The notes beneath the pieces were generated by a model, which was not told where the DNA came from, did not search any database, and saw only the letters and a list, made by a program, of their open reading frames with translations. Made by a program: the position numbers and the translations under genes. DNA of 64,000 bases. Source: Trebouxia sp. TZW2008. Taxonomy: Eukaryota; Chlorophyta; Trebouxiophyceae; Trebouxiales; Trebouxiaceae. Positions 42,801 through 53,300 of this stretch are shown in pieces; position 1 is the stretch's first letter; each line of letters starts with the position of its first letter. The stretch lies in the NCBI GenBank assembly GCA_002118135.1, contig BDIU01000016.1:248001-312000 (forward strand), written 5' to 3'.

Positions 42801-43605
42801 GTGTGCGCCTGTCAACACACTGAAACTATGCAGAAGTATTAATGTCAGTCTTGTGCGCCTGTCAATAGCCTGAGAGCATGCAGAAGTATACATGTCAGTC
42901 TTGTGCATGTATAGCCTGAGAGCATGCAGAAGTATGAGGGTCAGTCTTGGGCGTCAGTAACATAAGAGCATTCAGAAGCCAGTATTGCAGTCTGACGCCT
43001 AGCATAGGCTCTTCAACATGCACAGACCAATCAGCAAAAGTTGCAAAATCAGCTGTACAAGGCTGCTGTAGTCTGTGACATTTCTTTGACAGCCTCATTG
43101 CTCGTAGACTAATCTTGCTGAGGTGTTGCAACGACAGCCTTCAATGCGAGCCAATATGCCAGGAAACAGTGTGGAGGAGTTTGACTCAAATTGTGTGTGG
43201 AGATGGCTGACTGTACTATGCATACCTGAACAACGTGTGCACCATGCTTCTCCAATCCAGTTTGCCAGCTTTTCAGGCGTCTGGAACCATTTGGAATGGC
43301 ATGCACCACAATATGCACCTGCACAGCAGCACGTTGCAGACGGTCAAGAGCAGTAGAGCTACTGACGTGGATTTTTCTGCGATGACACATGTCGCGGATA
43401 TGTAAGGCCCGTGCCAGGTCGGGTCCGACAGGTTTCGACCGCATGCTTGCACGCTGAAGTGCATGCTTGCATATTAGTAGGATGAGGTAGCAGGACTGAC
43501 CCTAACGTCTGCCAAGCTGTCTGCTATTTTGGCTCTCTTGTTCTGTGTGCCGGCGCCTAGGTCCTCATGACCGTCCAACTTACGCTTGCCAGGTGACTGA
43601 TTCAT
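33436..43605 (-). CDS. BRCT-containing family X DNA polymerase, Pol mu/TdT-like active site, 15 exons, 588 aa
   Basis: Family X polymerases fill gaps and join ends in base excision repair and NHEJ. Exons: 43605-43501, 43318-43226, 42569-42468, 42289-42193, 41111-40948, 40121-40032, 38558-38398, 37984-37850, 37286-37185, 36663-36581, 36089-35999, 35693-35603, 35006-34918, 34389-34210, 33619-33436. All phases agree (1767 bases). A basic N-terminus (GKRKL, NKRAK; probable NLS) precedes a BRCT domain ending VVAPEWLEECSAQGKKIDEQ. An acidic linker follows, then the 8-kDa part (YSRVAAMVRACQF) and helix-hairpin-helix (LPGVGAKTAKIWYDLGYR). The palm has GGGRRSLPSHDGDFVITHP and RRMDLIIAP, supplying three catalytic Asp. 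The thumb has LLGWTGSKQ and YLNSH, and the end is VKDEGDIMELLGVPRREP. GW before TGS and HDxDF-ITHP are Pol mu/TdT features; Pol lambda has YF and DVDVL. Joins around exons 5-7 are the least certain. Confidence 0.88.
37990..38240 (-). repeat. PolX exon 8 head copies, about 58-base period
   Basis: Four or five units of CCTGACGAGTCATACACAAC followed by CATTGGCCCTGCA (plus-strand reading) precede the exon 37984-37850 in transcription order. Each keeps the acceptor-side TGCAGGGCC on the minus strand. Confidence 0.8.
38398..39430 (-). repeat. PolX exon 7 head copies, six units, about 170-base period
   Basis: The genuine exon (38558-38398) is preceded by diverged copies beginning near 38725, 38915, 39085, 39255 and 39415. 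Most begin after GCAG, whereas the genuine exon uses TAG. Copies carry stops (VYSR becomes V-stop) or a one-base loss at QFK that breaks the frame. Confidence 0.8.
39847..39930. repeat. AATGC pentanucleotide satellite, about 16 units
   Basis: Perfect CAATG repeats run through this stretch of a PolX intron, with related irregular units from about 39770. Open frames here on both strands are repeat artefacts. Confidence 0.95.
40032..40470 (-). repeat. PolX exon 6 copies, three units
   Basis: Units read SEDVSKRIGNEPIVQALKEL near 40121-40032, a stop-containing version near 40270-40180, and SEDVSKRVGNAPIVQALKEL near 40450-40350. Only the lowest-coordinate unit has a GT immediately after AMAM-type sequence, so I used it in the model. 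Confidence 0.7.
40600..41530 (-). repeat. PolX exon 5 head and tail copies
   Basis: Upstream head copies begin near 41530, 41398 and 41255 (TSEEET or MSEEET followed by VQGxAG), period about 140 bases. Downstream tail copies of TETELALY with a donor lie near 40785-40850 and 40612-40680. One head copy has an in-frame TAG. Confidence 0.8.
41990..42180 (+). mobile_element. LINE 3'-tail fragment in a PolX intron
   Basis: GGAGACAGTTGATTGC, CTAGCTGGGCCTGCTGAGCC and an AATCAATAAATCAAGG tail match the copies at 15255 and 7569. The adjoining 42120-42180 has no clear element identity. Confidence 0.5.
42541..42960 (-). repeat. PolX exon 3 (BRCT) head copies, eight or more short units
   Basis: Units of about 50-60 bases share GTGCGCCTATCAACAGCCTG and AGCATGCAGAAGTATG (plus-strand reading). 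On the minus strand each is a short AG-preceded copy of the exon start GCTGTTGATAGGCGCAC. Confidence 0.85.
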
Positions 43606-44341
43606 GTGTTTTGCTCCTCAAAGTAGAACATCGCCCGTCTTTGTGCAAGAGCTTCACGCTCGGGTCTGTCCACAGCCTTTTGAAGCACAGGCAGCAATTT
43701 GCGTTTCAAGTGCTGCCATGAAACATCGCTGACCCCGGTCAAACTTGCTGTCACGGTTTGAACCAACAGGCAGGCATCTTGCCAACTTCTTGGACAACTT
43801 CGTTCATGGAAAGGTTGAGTGCTTGATGATAGGGTGGTAAGGGGTGCGCGCGTGTCTGTAACAGGCTTATTTTGCGTACCAGTGTTTCTTGACAGACAAC
43901 CAAGCTACTGAGAAATATCTGGTGACTTTCAAGGCACTTGTAAAGTGATACAGCTACAAGATCTACTACTCATTCTGTGCTAGTACAAGTCGAAACTGAA
44001 GAACAGTGTAACATAGTATGGAGTTGACAGGAGGTCTCTAAGTCCAGATCCAAGTTTACAGGATTCTGACAGGCTTCAGCAACAACTAAGACTGTAGCTA
44101 CTAATTAGTAATGGTGACTCAACAAGAATAGCTGCCTCCTGCATGCATCTATCTCAGATGTTGATGCAGACCAGAATCAAACTCATGAATTTGCATGGCA
44201 AGGAGCAAACATCAAGGATCAATCGTTGGTTTGCCTGAATGTATTGTGTATTCTTAGCGCATCATGACGTTGCAAACCTGCTGCTATGCTAGTTACTTGC
44301 CCAAAACATGATGCAGCCAGTTGCTTCATGCTAGGCGACTG
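43606..44341. other. Intergenic region between PolX (start) and MYB gene (end)
   Basis: On the minus strand a frame just upstream of the PolX ATG reads SWQHLKRKLLPVLQKAVDRP and on to FEEQNT before a stop that overlaps the start codon (ATGA). It could be a short upstream ORF or an unrelated exon. The remainder holds nothing that I recognise. Confidence 0.4.
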
Positions 44342-47300
44342 CTACAAGTTTTCCAACATGGCATGAAGCTTCATACGGCGAGCTGCACTCCTGCCTTGCC
44401 AACCATCAGAATCAAACTTGCCGCTGTCATATCTTTCCATATCCGCAGACACTCTCGCTCCATTTGAGCCAATTGATGGGGTTGCTACATTTGCCTCCAA
44501 ATTCTCGTGACCACGCCTAGGCTGATGCGGAATATACTTGTCAAACTGAGTGCCTGAGGCAACCTCACCGAGATTTGAGGCAGCTTCCGCCAAGCTTGAG
44601 GTCTCCTGCCTGCCCATTGTCATCTCGTCAAATGCAATGCATGCGCTGTTCTCCTTGTCAGTCAGGCAGCGTTCTGGCTCCAATTTGGCTCTGGCGGCCA
44701 CTGCTCCCGCCAAAAGCTGAGCTACCTCCTGAGAAGCTGGGGACTGGTTTCCCGCCAACAAGTCAGGCTGGATTTGCGCTGGATCAGTAGCCTGACTTGG
44801 CTGCTCAGCATTGTTCAAGATTGATATTGATGCTGACTCAGCATTGTCAGCCATCTGCTTTGCTTCTGACATAACCTGAGCACCAGCTATGGCCCCTGGA
44901 ATCTGAAACGAGCGTCTGTCTGTGTGATAGACTGTGCCAGGCGGCGGCGTCTGAGCAGCTGTGGCATTGCCTGTTGAGGCGACGCCCAGTGAAGAAGCAG
45001 TAGGGGACCCAGTCAAGCACAGTGGCTGGATTTGCAGCTGATGAGCCGTGCTGGCAGCACCGCTGAAAGCAGTGTTGGCTGCTTCGCTGCTGTTGCCAAA
45101 GCTATGCTGCTGGCGGGCTGCAATGTAGTGCTGCAGGCTGCTTTTGGCTGCGTCATCTGCAAGCAATCAATCAATCAATCAATTGTTCAATCAATTGTTC
45201 AATCAATCAATCAATCAATCAGTCAGTCAGCCAATCAGTCAGTAAGTCAGGCAGGCAGGCAGTCAGTCAATCAGGCAATCAATGTTCAATGGCACAGAGA
45301 CAGACTAGAGAGTCATACAGATGGTGGCAGTGTATGTCAATATAGGTCTACTGCATGTAACAGCCAAAAGCCAAGCTGACTCACAACTGAAGCATGTATA
45401 GAAGCAATGCACTTCTGCAAAGTAGCATACCCAGTACACCAGCCATGCGCATCAACACGGCAGAATACACAGTGTGGAAGCTATGCACATGTACAGCATA
45501 CAGAGCATGAAAGCTGTGGGTCTTTTATGAGGCAGTATACACCGTACGAAAGTTATGCTGTCATGTCTGCAACTTTGCACGTGCATGCAGTCACCACCTG
45601 ATTGTGCACATGCATGTTGTTATTGGCAAATATTGAAGCTATGCAACTGTACCTGCATCTCTGGCATGAGCCAAGCCACTGCCCATTCGCATCTTCTTCA
45701 GAGGGCTGCCCACATCCTGCCCTGCATCACCGGCCCCGCTGCCCTGCCCTTCCAGCTCTGCACAACACATCATGTCTTTGTCAGCAACATAACTTTGACA
45801 AGAAATAGTGTTCTGGTGCTTCTTCTTCTTCTTCAAAGGGCTTCCCACGTCCTGCCCTGCATCCCTGCCCCCACTGCCCTGCCCTTCCAGCTCTGCAAAG
45901 CGCATCTTGACGTTCTCAGTGATGTCGACATTCTGCTTCTGCACGTTGTAGCTGCCCCAAGCTGAGTCAGGTGCGCTGGTTTTGGTTCACACGTCAAGGT
46001 TGCTTCAGCCCTTGTATAGTGTATCGGCGTTTTGCGTCCTGTAGACATTTGCAAATTTGCCCAAAGTTGACATCTTTGTGCCGCACGACACGTCATGTGT
46101 GAGTGTGTGTTCACATCTCAAGAGTTTATGGTGCACACCTACAAGGGCAGGGCAGTGGGAGCGGGGTGCAGGGCAAACTGGGGCAGCCCTGCCCTCAAGA
46201 AGAAGATACAGAAGAAAGTTTCAGGTAAAGGCATGACGTCCACAAAGAACATGATGTGCTTGCAGAACTGGAAGGAATCTAGGACACAGTCACAGTCAAG
46301 TGAGCAAGGCTAAGCATCCACAGCATGCAAAGCGCTGACAGCTGAAACAGATTCGGAAATGCACACACAGTCACACCTGAACTTTCACAATTTGTGGCAC
46401 ACTTGGGTCCGATATCCACAGCACAAAAAGTGCTGCTTATACAACAGCTCAAGCAAGCCTTGGGTCACGATTACACAGGCGTATCTGAAACACTGTTGAG
46501 GCACAGTCAAGTCAAACGCCACAAGTCATACCTGACACATTCTGTGGCACAGTCAGGGGAGCAAGGCCCATTCCCAAAGGCCCTGTCCCTTTCAGGGCTT
46601 GGTCTACGTTGAGCCTGCGTGCCACGGTGTGCCTGGCAGTGGCCCTTTCGCCTCCCCCTAGCCTTGATGGCGTCCACCCTGCATGCACAGTAAGGTTGAT
46701 CAGTTGATTGCTGTATGGACTGAGTCATGCATGTGTTCATCCAATGACAGCTGCTTGTTCTGTGTTGAGCCTGCACGCCATAGTGTGCCGGGTAGTGGCC
46801 CTTTCACCTCCCCATAGCCTTGAAGGTGTCCACCCTGCATATGGGCTACTGTCATCAGCTAATTGGTGCATGTACTGGCTCATGCATGCATTTATCCAGT
46901 GACAGATGCTTGATACATGTTGAGCCTACATGCCACAGTGTGCCTTGCAGTGACCCTTTCATCTTCCTCTAGCCTTTGATGGCATACACCCTGCACACAC
47001 GATGTTATGCTGAGGCGACTTGGTGCATCATTATGCCACTGAGAGGTTGGTAAACTGACTGATGCATTGATTGATCCCCATTGAGCCTGCACGTGACGTT
47101 TTGCCTGGCAGTGCCCTTTTCACCTCCCCATAGCCTTGAAGGTGTCCACACTGCATAGACAATGGTGTTGATCAGCTAATTGGTAAATGTACTGACTCAT
47201 GCATGCATTTCTCCAGGGACAGTTGCTTGATCCATGTTGAGCCTGCATGCCACAGTTGCCTGGTCAGTGATCTGGTAGATGCGTGGGTGGGTGTGCAGGT

Positions 47301-50300
47301 GATTGGTCACTTTTTTGGGTGAGGCATTGTTGATTTGTGGCTTGGCGTAAGAACAGGAACATGATCACGTGTGAAATGCAACACGGTGACTTCTCTTTGT
47401 AACGACTGCTCTGATTCCCAAGAAAACAATCCTTATATTGAAGTGCCCTTACTCAGATGTGCCACTGCAGTCGAAGTGCAGTGATTACCAAATGCATTGT
47501 CCTTACATAAAGGATGTCCTTACAAAGCGAAGTCCATGTACAGTGAGGGTTGCCTGCATGAGGCAAGCATGTGCAGACTGCAAACAAGTCTTGCAATAGC
47601 AGCAAAACAGAACCCACCTTGGCTGGTGGGGGGTGCGGTCTGGGGGTCAGCCCTGGGATGCGCCAGCTTCCTGGACCAGTCCGGCGTGACTAACCCCTGG
47701 AAGGAGCTGGGGCTTCTCAGGAAGGTGTCACTGTCAGGAGCCTGAGGCGACTGCATGCACAAACTTGTATAAGAAGAAGAGGAGGAGAAAGAGCCTGTTA
47801 AGCCTGCTTTGAGAATTTGGCTGTTCAAGACTTGAGGGTCACTTGGGCATGAGAGCATGAAGACAAATCAATTTATGCTGCAGTGTACACACTGCTTTTG
47901 ATGAGAATGCTGATGCGGCAGGGTTGTGCCCAACATCTGTACAGTGACTTCTCTTTGTAACGACTGCTTTGGTTCCCAAGAAAGCTGTCCTTACATCAAA
48001 TTGTCTTTAATCGGAGGTGTTGCTGCAGTCAGAATGGAGTGATTGGTTACCAATTGCGCGTTCCTTACATCAAGAATGTCCTTACTTTGAGTGTACTTAC
48101 AAAGAGAAGGTACTGTATACTTGCAGAATGGCAACATGCAGACAGAAGCCAAGCATTTTCACTCTGAATGGTCTCACAACGTATGTCCATACAAAGTCAT
48201 GGACACATTTGTTTCAACTTATAGGTCCTTGCCTACGTCCTTTGTCACTCGTAAATGCAGTTTAATCTTCTCATGCAAGATCTTGTGCTTTCAGAACATG
48301 TGCATTGCGACATACCTGTAGCATAGTCATGATTGGGACAGAGGGCGATCTGGCCTCAGGCCAGGGCCCGGGCCCAGGGCTGATCCCGGCTAATCTGGAG
48401 ACTGATCTTGGGGTCTGAGGAGTGGACAAGCCAGCTGGCAATTCTGCCACCATGGTTCTGCCCTTAGGGTCCTTGTAGGGTCTGCGGGCAATAGGGCTGA
48501 ACAGGGTTGGCTGACTAGGGGCAGAAGCCACCAGGGCATCTGCCTGTAAATGCCCTTGCTCCCCTGCCCCTTCCCCTTCGTCTTCTTCTACCCCTGCACC
48601 TACATAAGGGTCCTCGACACAATTATGCTCTTTTAAAGCACTCACATGATGTTGTAAAAGCATTTTCTGACCTCCCTGGTACGCAACGGCTTTGATCGTC
48701 CATCTCGGCATGGCTTATGCAGCTTGAGTAGATAGTTCGACAGTTTTGCAAGCTGTACGCAAGTTGTGGGCATGATATTGATTTGTGGCGGGAATGCTTG
48801 TTGGGCAGACGGTGGGGTCAGGTATAAGTGGCAAAGTGATTTAGGCAAAAGTTGACTCTGGCTTGATTGGGAGGCTCACAGGACAGAAGCTGTATGCACC
48901 CTGTGATTACTGTGTTGTGGGGTTTCACTTACACAATGTTGATTCTGATCCTTTAGGTGCGATGCATGCATGCAAAGCATCAATGATGGGCATGGTAGCA
49001 GGGCAGAGCTTTTGTGTTGATTGGCGTAGTCTTCCCAACTGCATGCATCAAGCTGGTGAGGTCAGAGAGAGCTGACATGCATTGTGGTCAAGACAGAATT
49101 GATCAGAATTGGCTTTGTATGTCCAATTTTTGGAAGCACGAGCTGGATGGAGATTGACAATCAAATTTGCCACGGCATCGCCATTCCCACAGCATGTCCT
49201 GCTGACCAGGCAACTTTGAAAGCGCGAACAAGTGAGCAAGTGCTCTTAGACAAGAACATGGTTAGCGCAAAGAGGCTCAGTGTTCAAGTGGCAAATGACA
49301 AGAATGAGGTCAATGACAAAAACATGCTTAGTGACAACAGACAGGGTAAAAAGTCAGATTGCGCATACTGATCCAAAGCAAACTGCTGCTCCTTGTCTGT
49401 ATAGTGATCTCTTGATATAAGGACACTCGACTTCAGAACATTCTTGATGTAAGGACAATGCAACTGGAGTCTGGCTACAGTGATGCTTCTGAGTAAGGAT
49501 TTGCCAATGTAGGGACACATTGCTTTGGTAAACAATGCAGTCGTTATGTCAAGAGATTGGTGTACCTATGTTGCTGGCTGCGCTACTATTGTGACGCAAG
49601 GGAGAGAAGGGAATCTGGATCTTGCGAGAGCTATTTGGGGGATCCAAGCCCCACTTTCTATCCCTAACCCGTCTACAGAAACACAAAAAGTGACTTAGCT
49701 GAACAAGCAGTATCCGTCAGGTGCAATGTGCCAGGCGCAGTGAGTCCTCTGACTGCAGCAAGAATCTGTGTGTCGCTCAACGATGCTTGTTGTGGACGCA
49801 GGTGTGCATTGCAATGACTCAGCGCTTGAGCGTTGGTGCTGAGCTGATGAGCACAATACAGCAGCAGAAGTGGGAGCGGAAAGCAACAACGGAGGAAGCC
49901 AAGGTGAAAAACCCTGCATCACGTGACATGCATGCTGCAGTTTACAACTGACAACACAAGAAAAGAAGTGAACAAAATGCACAGTTGGCATAGCCATGAA
50001 CAGGCCACATGTCAAGCGATATGTAGAATGCAAGGGGGAGGTGAAGAGAATTGGAGGGGTGGGGGTCAGGGAGGAGGTAAAGAAGGGATCCCATACCTGA
50101 TGGGTGAGGGGGAGGCCTTCAGGGCCGTCAGGATCTGGCCAGCTTCTATGTCAGCTTCCTCAACATCATCAAGGTTGCCGCTGCCGCTGAAGTTGGCAGA
50201 GCCTGAAGGGCCGGCATTGCTGCCCACTGCAGAATCTGCACACCAAAATTTCCAGCTTTTGCAAAGAAAAAATGTCAGTTCAATTTCTGTGGACTGAACC

Positions 50301-53300
50301 ACCAATTCCATTGCTGCTGAAGTTGGCAGAGTCTGAAGGACCCAGATTGCTACCCACAGCAGAGTTTGCAAATCAGCCCCTTCTCAGCTTGTGCAAAAAC
50401 TCTTACTAAATCATGAGTGTCCATTTGAGTCAGTAAAAGCATTGACCACACTGCAGCTAATGTTGAAGGGCCAGCATGACTGCCCACCGCAGAATCTGCA
50501 GGGCAATTTTTTGCGTGTCTTCTGAAAGTCTTGCTTAGAAGTATGATTTCAGGTGCCCGTCTTGACGTCAGTGAACTGGGTCATTGATCACAATGCTGCT
50601 ACCCCTGCAGTTGGTAGAGCCTGAAGAGTCAGCACTGTGGACCACTACAGGATTTGCAAGAAATCTCTCGAACAAGGATGTTTACTTCAAAGCAGCATGT
50701 TCATAAAATTGTCGTTTAAGCAGAAAGATGCATTGACAAGCAGGCAGTACTGCCCTTGCCTGGTAACTGGATTGCACATGAAAATATGTGTACAGTCTTT
50801 GGGCTATCATAGTGGGAGTGTGCAGTGCAGTGTGGCACAGCGCGACACTTCAGACACTGTGTGTACATCAAATTAAAGATTGCTTTGGGTACCAAGAAAG
50901 TTGTCTTTACATCAGATTGTCCTTACTCAGAGGGACTACGGCACTCAGAATGCAGCGATTGATTACCAATGGCAGTGACCCTACATTGAGACTGTCCTTA
51001 TATCAAGTGTCCTTACAAAGAAACTTCACTATACCAGATGAGCAGGAAAAGGCAAGTGAAATACTAGCAAAGTTACCTGGGCTATCGTTGTGGGGGTGCA
51101 TGGTGCGGCGGGCAAAGTGGCGGGTCATGATGCAATGTATGTGCAAGTGCACTCTGATGTCCGGGAAGGGTGCTGAGTCTGCGCAATGTAAACACAACTT
51201 GATACTGCATGTATCACCTGGGCTGTCATAGTGGGGGTGGGTGGTGCGGCAGGCAGAGCGGCGGGTCAAGGTGCGGCTGAAGCTGCTAGCCTGACTCATC
51301 CTGCGACCACTGCTGCCTGTCCTGCTAACCGCCCTACCCCTGCAATTATGTATAAGTGCTGAAATCACAAAGCAGAAGACTGTACCAGAAGAATCAGAAG
51401 AAAATTCTACAAGAAGAAGCATGGAAATTCAAAAGGTTCCCCTGATTTGGAGAGGAAGCTGCTAGGCTGACTCATCCTGCGCCCACTGCTGCCTGTCCTG
51501 CTAATTGCTCTGCCCCTGCAGCCATGGATAGAGGCTAAACTCACAAAGAAGAAGATTCTACCAGATGAAGACTCCACCAGAAGAAGATTATACAAGAAGA
51601 AGAATCCACTTGCAAAAGATTCCCTTGGTTTTGAGAGGAAGCTGCTAGCCTGACTCATCCTGCGCCCACTGCTGCCTGTCCTGCTAATCGCCCTGCCCCT
51701 GCAGCCATGGATAGACGCTAAACTCACAAAGAAGAAGATTCTGACAAATGAAGACTCCACCAGAAGAAGATTATACCAGAAGAAGAATCCACATGCAAAA
51801 GATTCCCTTGGCTTGAAGAGGAAGCTGCCAGCCTGACTCATCCTGCGCCCACTGCTGCCTGTCCTGCTGACCGCCCTGCCCCTGCAACCATGTATAGGTG
51901 CTGAAGTCAAGAGGAAAAGATTCCATCAAAAAAGGACTTCTGTAAGAAGAAGATTCCAAATGGGAGACGGTCCCATGAGGAGAAGATTCAGAGGACCTGG
52001 CCTGACTCATCCGGCGTCCACTGCTGCCTGGCTTGCTATCAGCCCCGCCCCTGCAATAAGGTTGTGCAAATGTTATGGTATCATCAGGAAGCAGAGTATG
52101 TTTGCCCAAACGCAATGCAATGCAATCATATCATGGACTGGTATGATGCCATAGTCACAGGCTGTTTCTGGGCTTTAGAGACTCTTGATGTGACTTTGTT
52201 CTTATGTGCTGAGACTGTGCCTCCAGCAAACTGAGCAAATGCACAGTGTACAGAATGTACAGACACATTCTGATGTACAGAGAAGAAGAAGCAGAAGAAT
52301 GTAATCCCACCTAGAAGCCCTGGGGGTGACAGCATGCTCCCCAGATGACTCATACTCGTCATCAGCAGCTTCTCCCCAGCAGTGAGCTTCTTCTTCCTCT
52401 TCTGACAAGTCCACATCAGAGGTGTACTCATCCTGATACGCGGTGCCGTCATCTGACCATGACTCATCCTGCCGCTGCTGCCGCTGCTTTGCTGGCGTTT
52501 TGCCGCCATTTTTGGCCCCTCCTCCCACCTGAAACCACCTGCAAATGCAATTTTTGGCACTGTCATACTGCAGAAGCAATGTAGTGCTGGAAGTCAGATG
52601 AAGCAATGTCATTCCAAACTTTCCATCATACTGCTGAAGCAATGTAGTGCGTCAGCTGTGTGAGCAGCCATTTGATTGTATTCTCAACCTTTGCTCAAGC
52701 AAAAGGCAGAAAGATCCAAGATCTCAAGCGCTATACCCTCCCTGACTCCCCCTCAAAACGAAACTTCAACAGTGTCCCTTACTGCGGTTTTGTAATTTAT
52801 CAAACATAACACAAACCCTACAGCTCCAACCACCATGCTTTCCTAGAACCCTGGGTGCCTGCTGAGAGATGGCCAGGGACTGGGCTCACCTCAAAATGCT
52901 GCTCCACTGACTACTATAGATCAAAAGATTGATCATGCAGCCTTGCATCTTTTTCTGCCGTTTATTTTTTGAAGGAACATCATTTTCAAGAACCCTGCTT
53001 GCCCGTAGGTAATGTGCTTCAATGCTATAGGGACTGGGCTCACCTTGCTGTGCACTGCTGTGCAGTCCTGCCAGACAGACTATGTGCAATATCACTCAAC
53101 ATCAGAAAGACCCTGAAGATCCAAGATAGGGTTTGTGCAGTCCTGCTTGCTCATATCCAATGTGAAAAGACAGTAAAATCTGAGCCCACCTTGCTCTGCA
53201 CTGCTGTGCAGTCCTGCCAGGCAGGCTGCGTGCAATGCTGCTCCATTGACTGCCATAGATCAGAAATTGATCATGCAGTCTTGCATCTTCTTCATCAGTC

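Noticed and set aside
42541..42960. CRISPR-like array (short regular repeats)
   Set aside because: Repeats and spacers are not distinct, units are diverged copies of a splice acceptor and exon start, and the genome is eukaryotic.
43325..43444. Start of the PolX protein at the ATG at 43444
   Set aside because: That reading skips the basic N-terminal exon (43605-43501) and ignores a good intron with a CTACTAAT-like branch point and TGTGCAG acceptor before the BRCT start.
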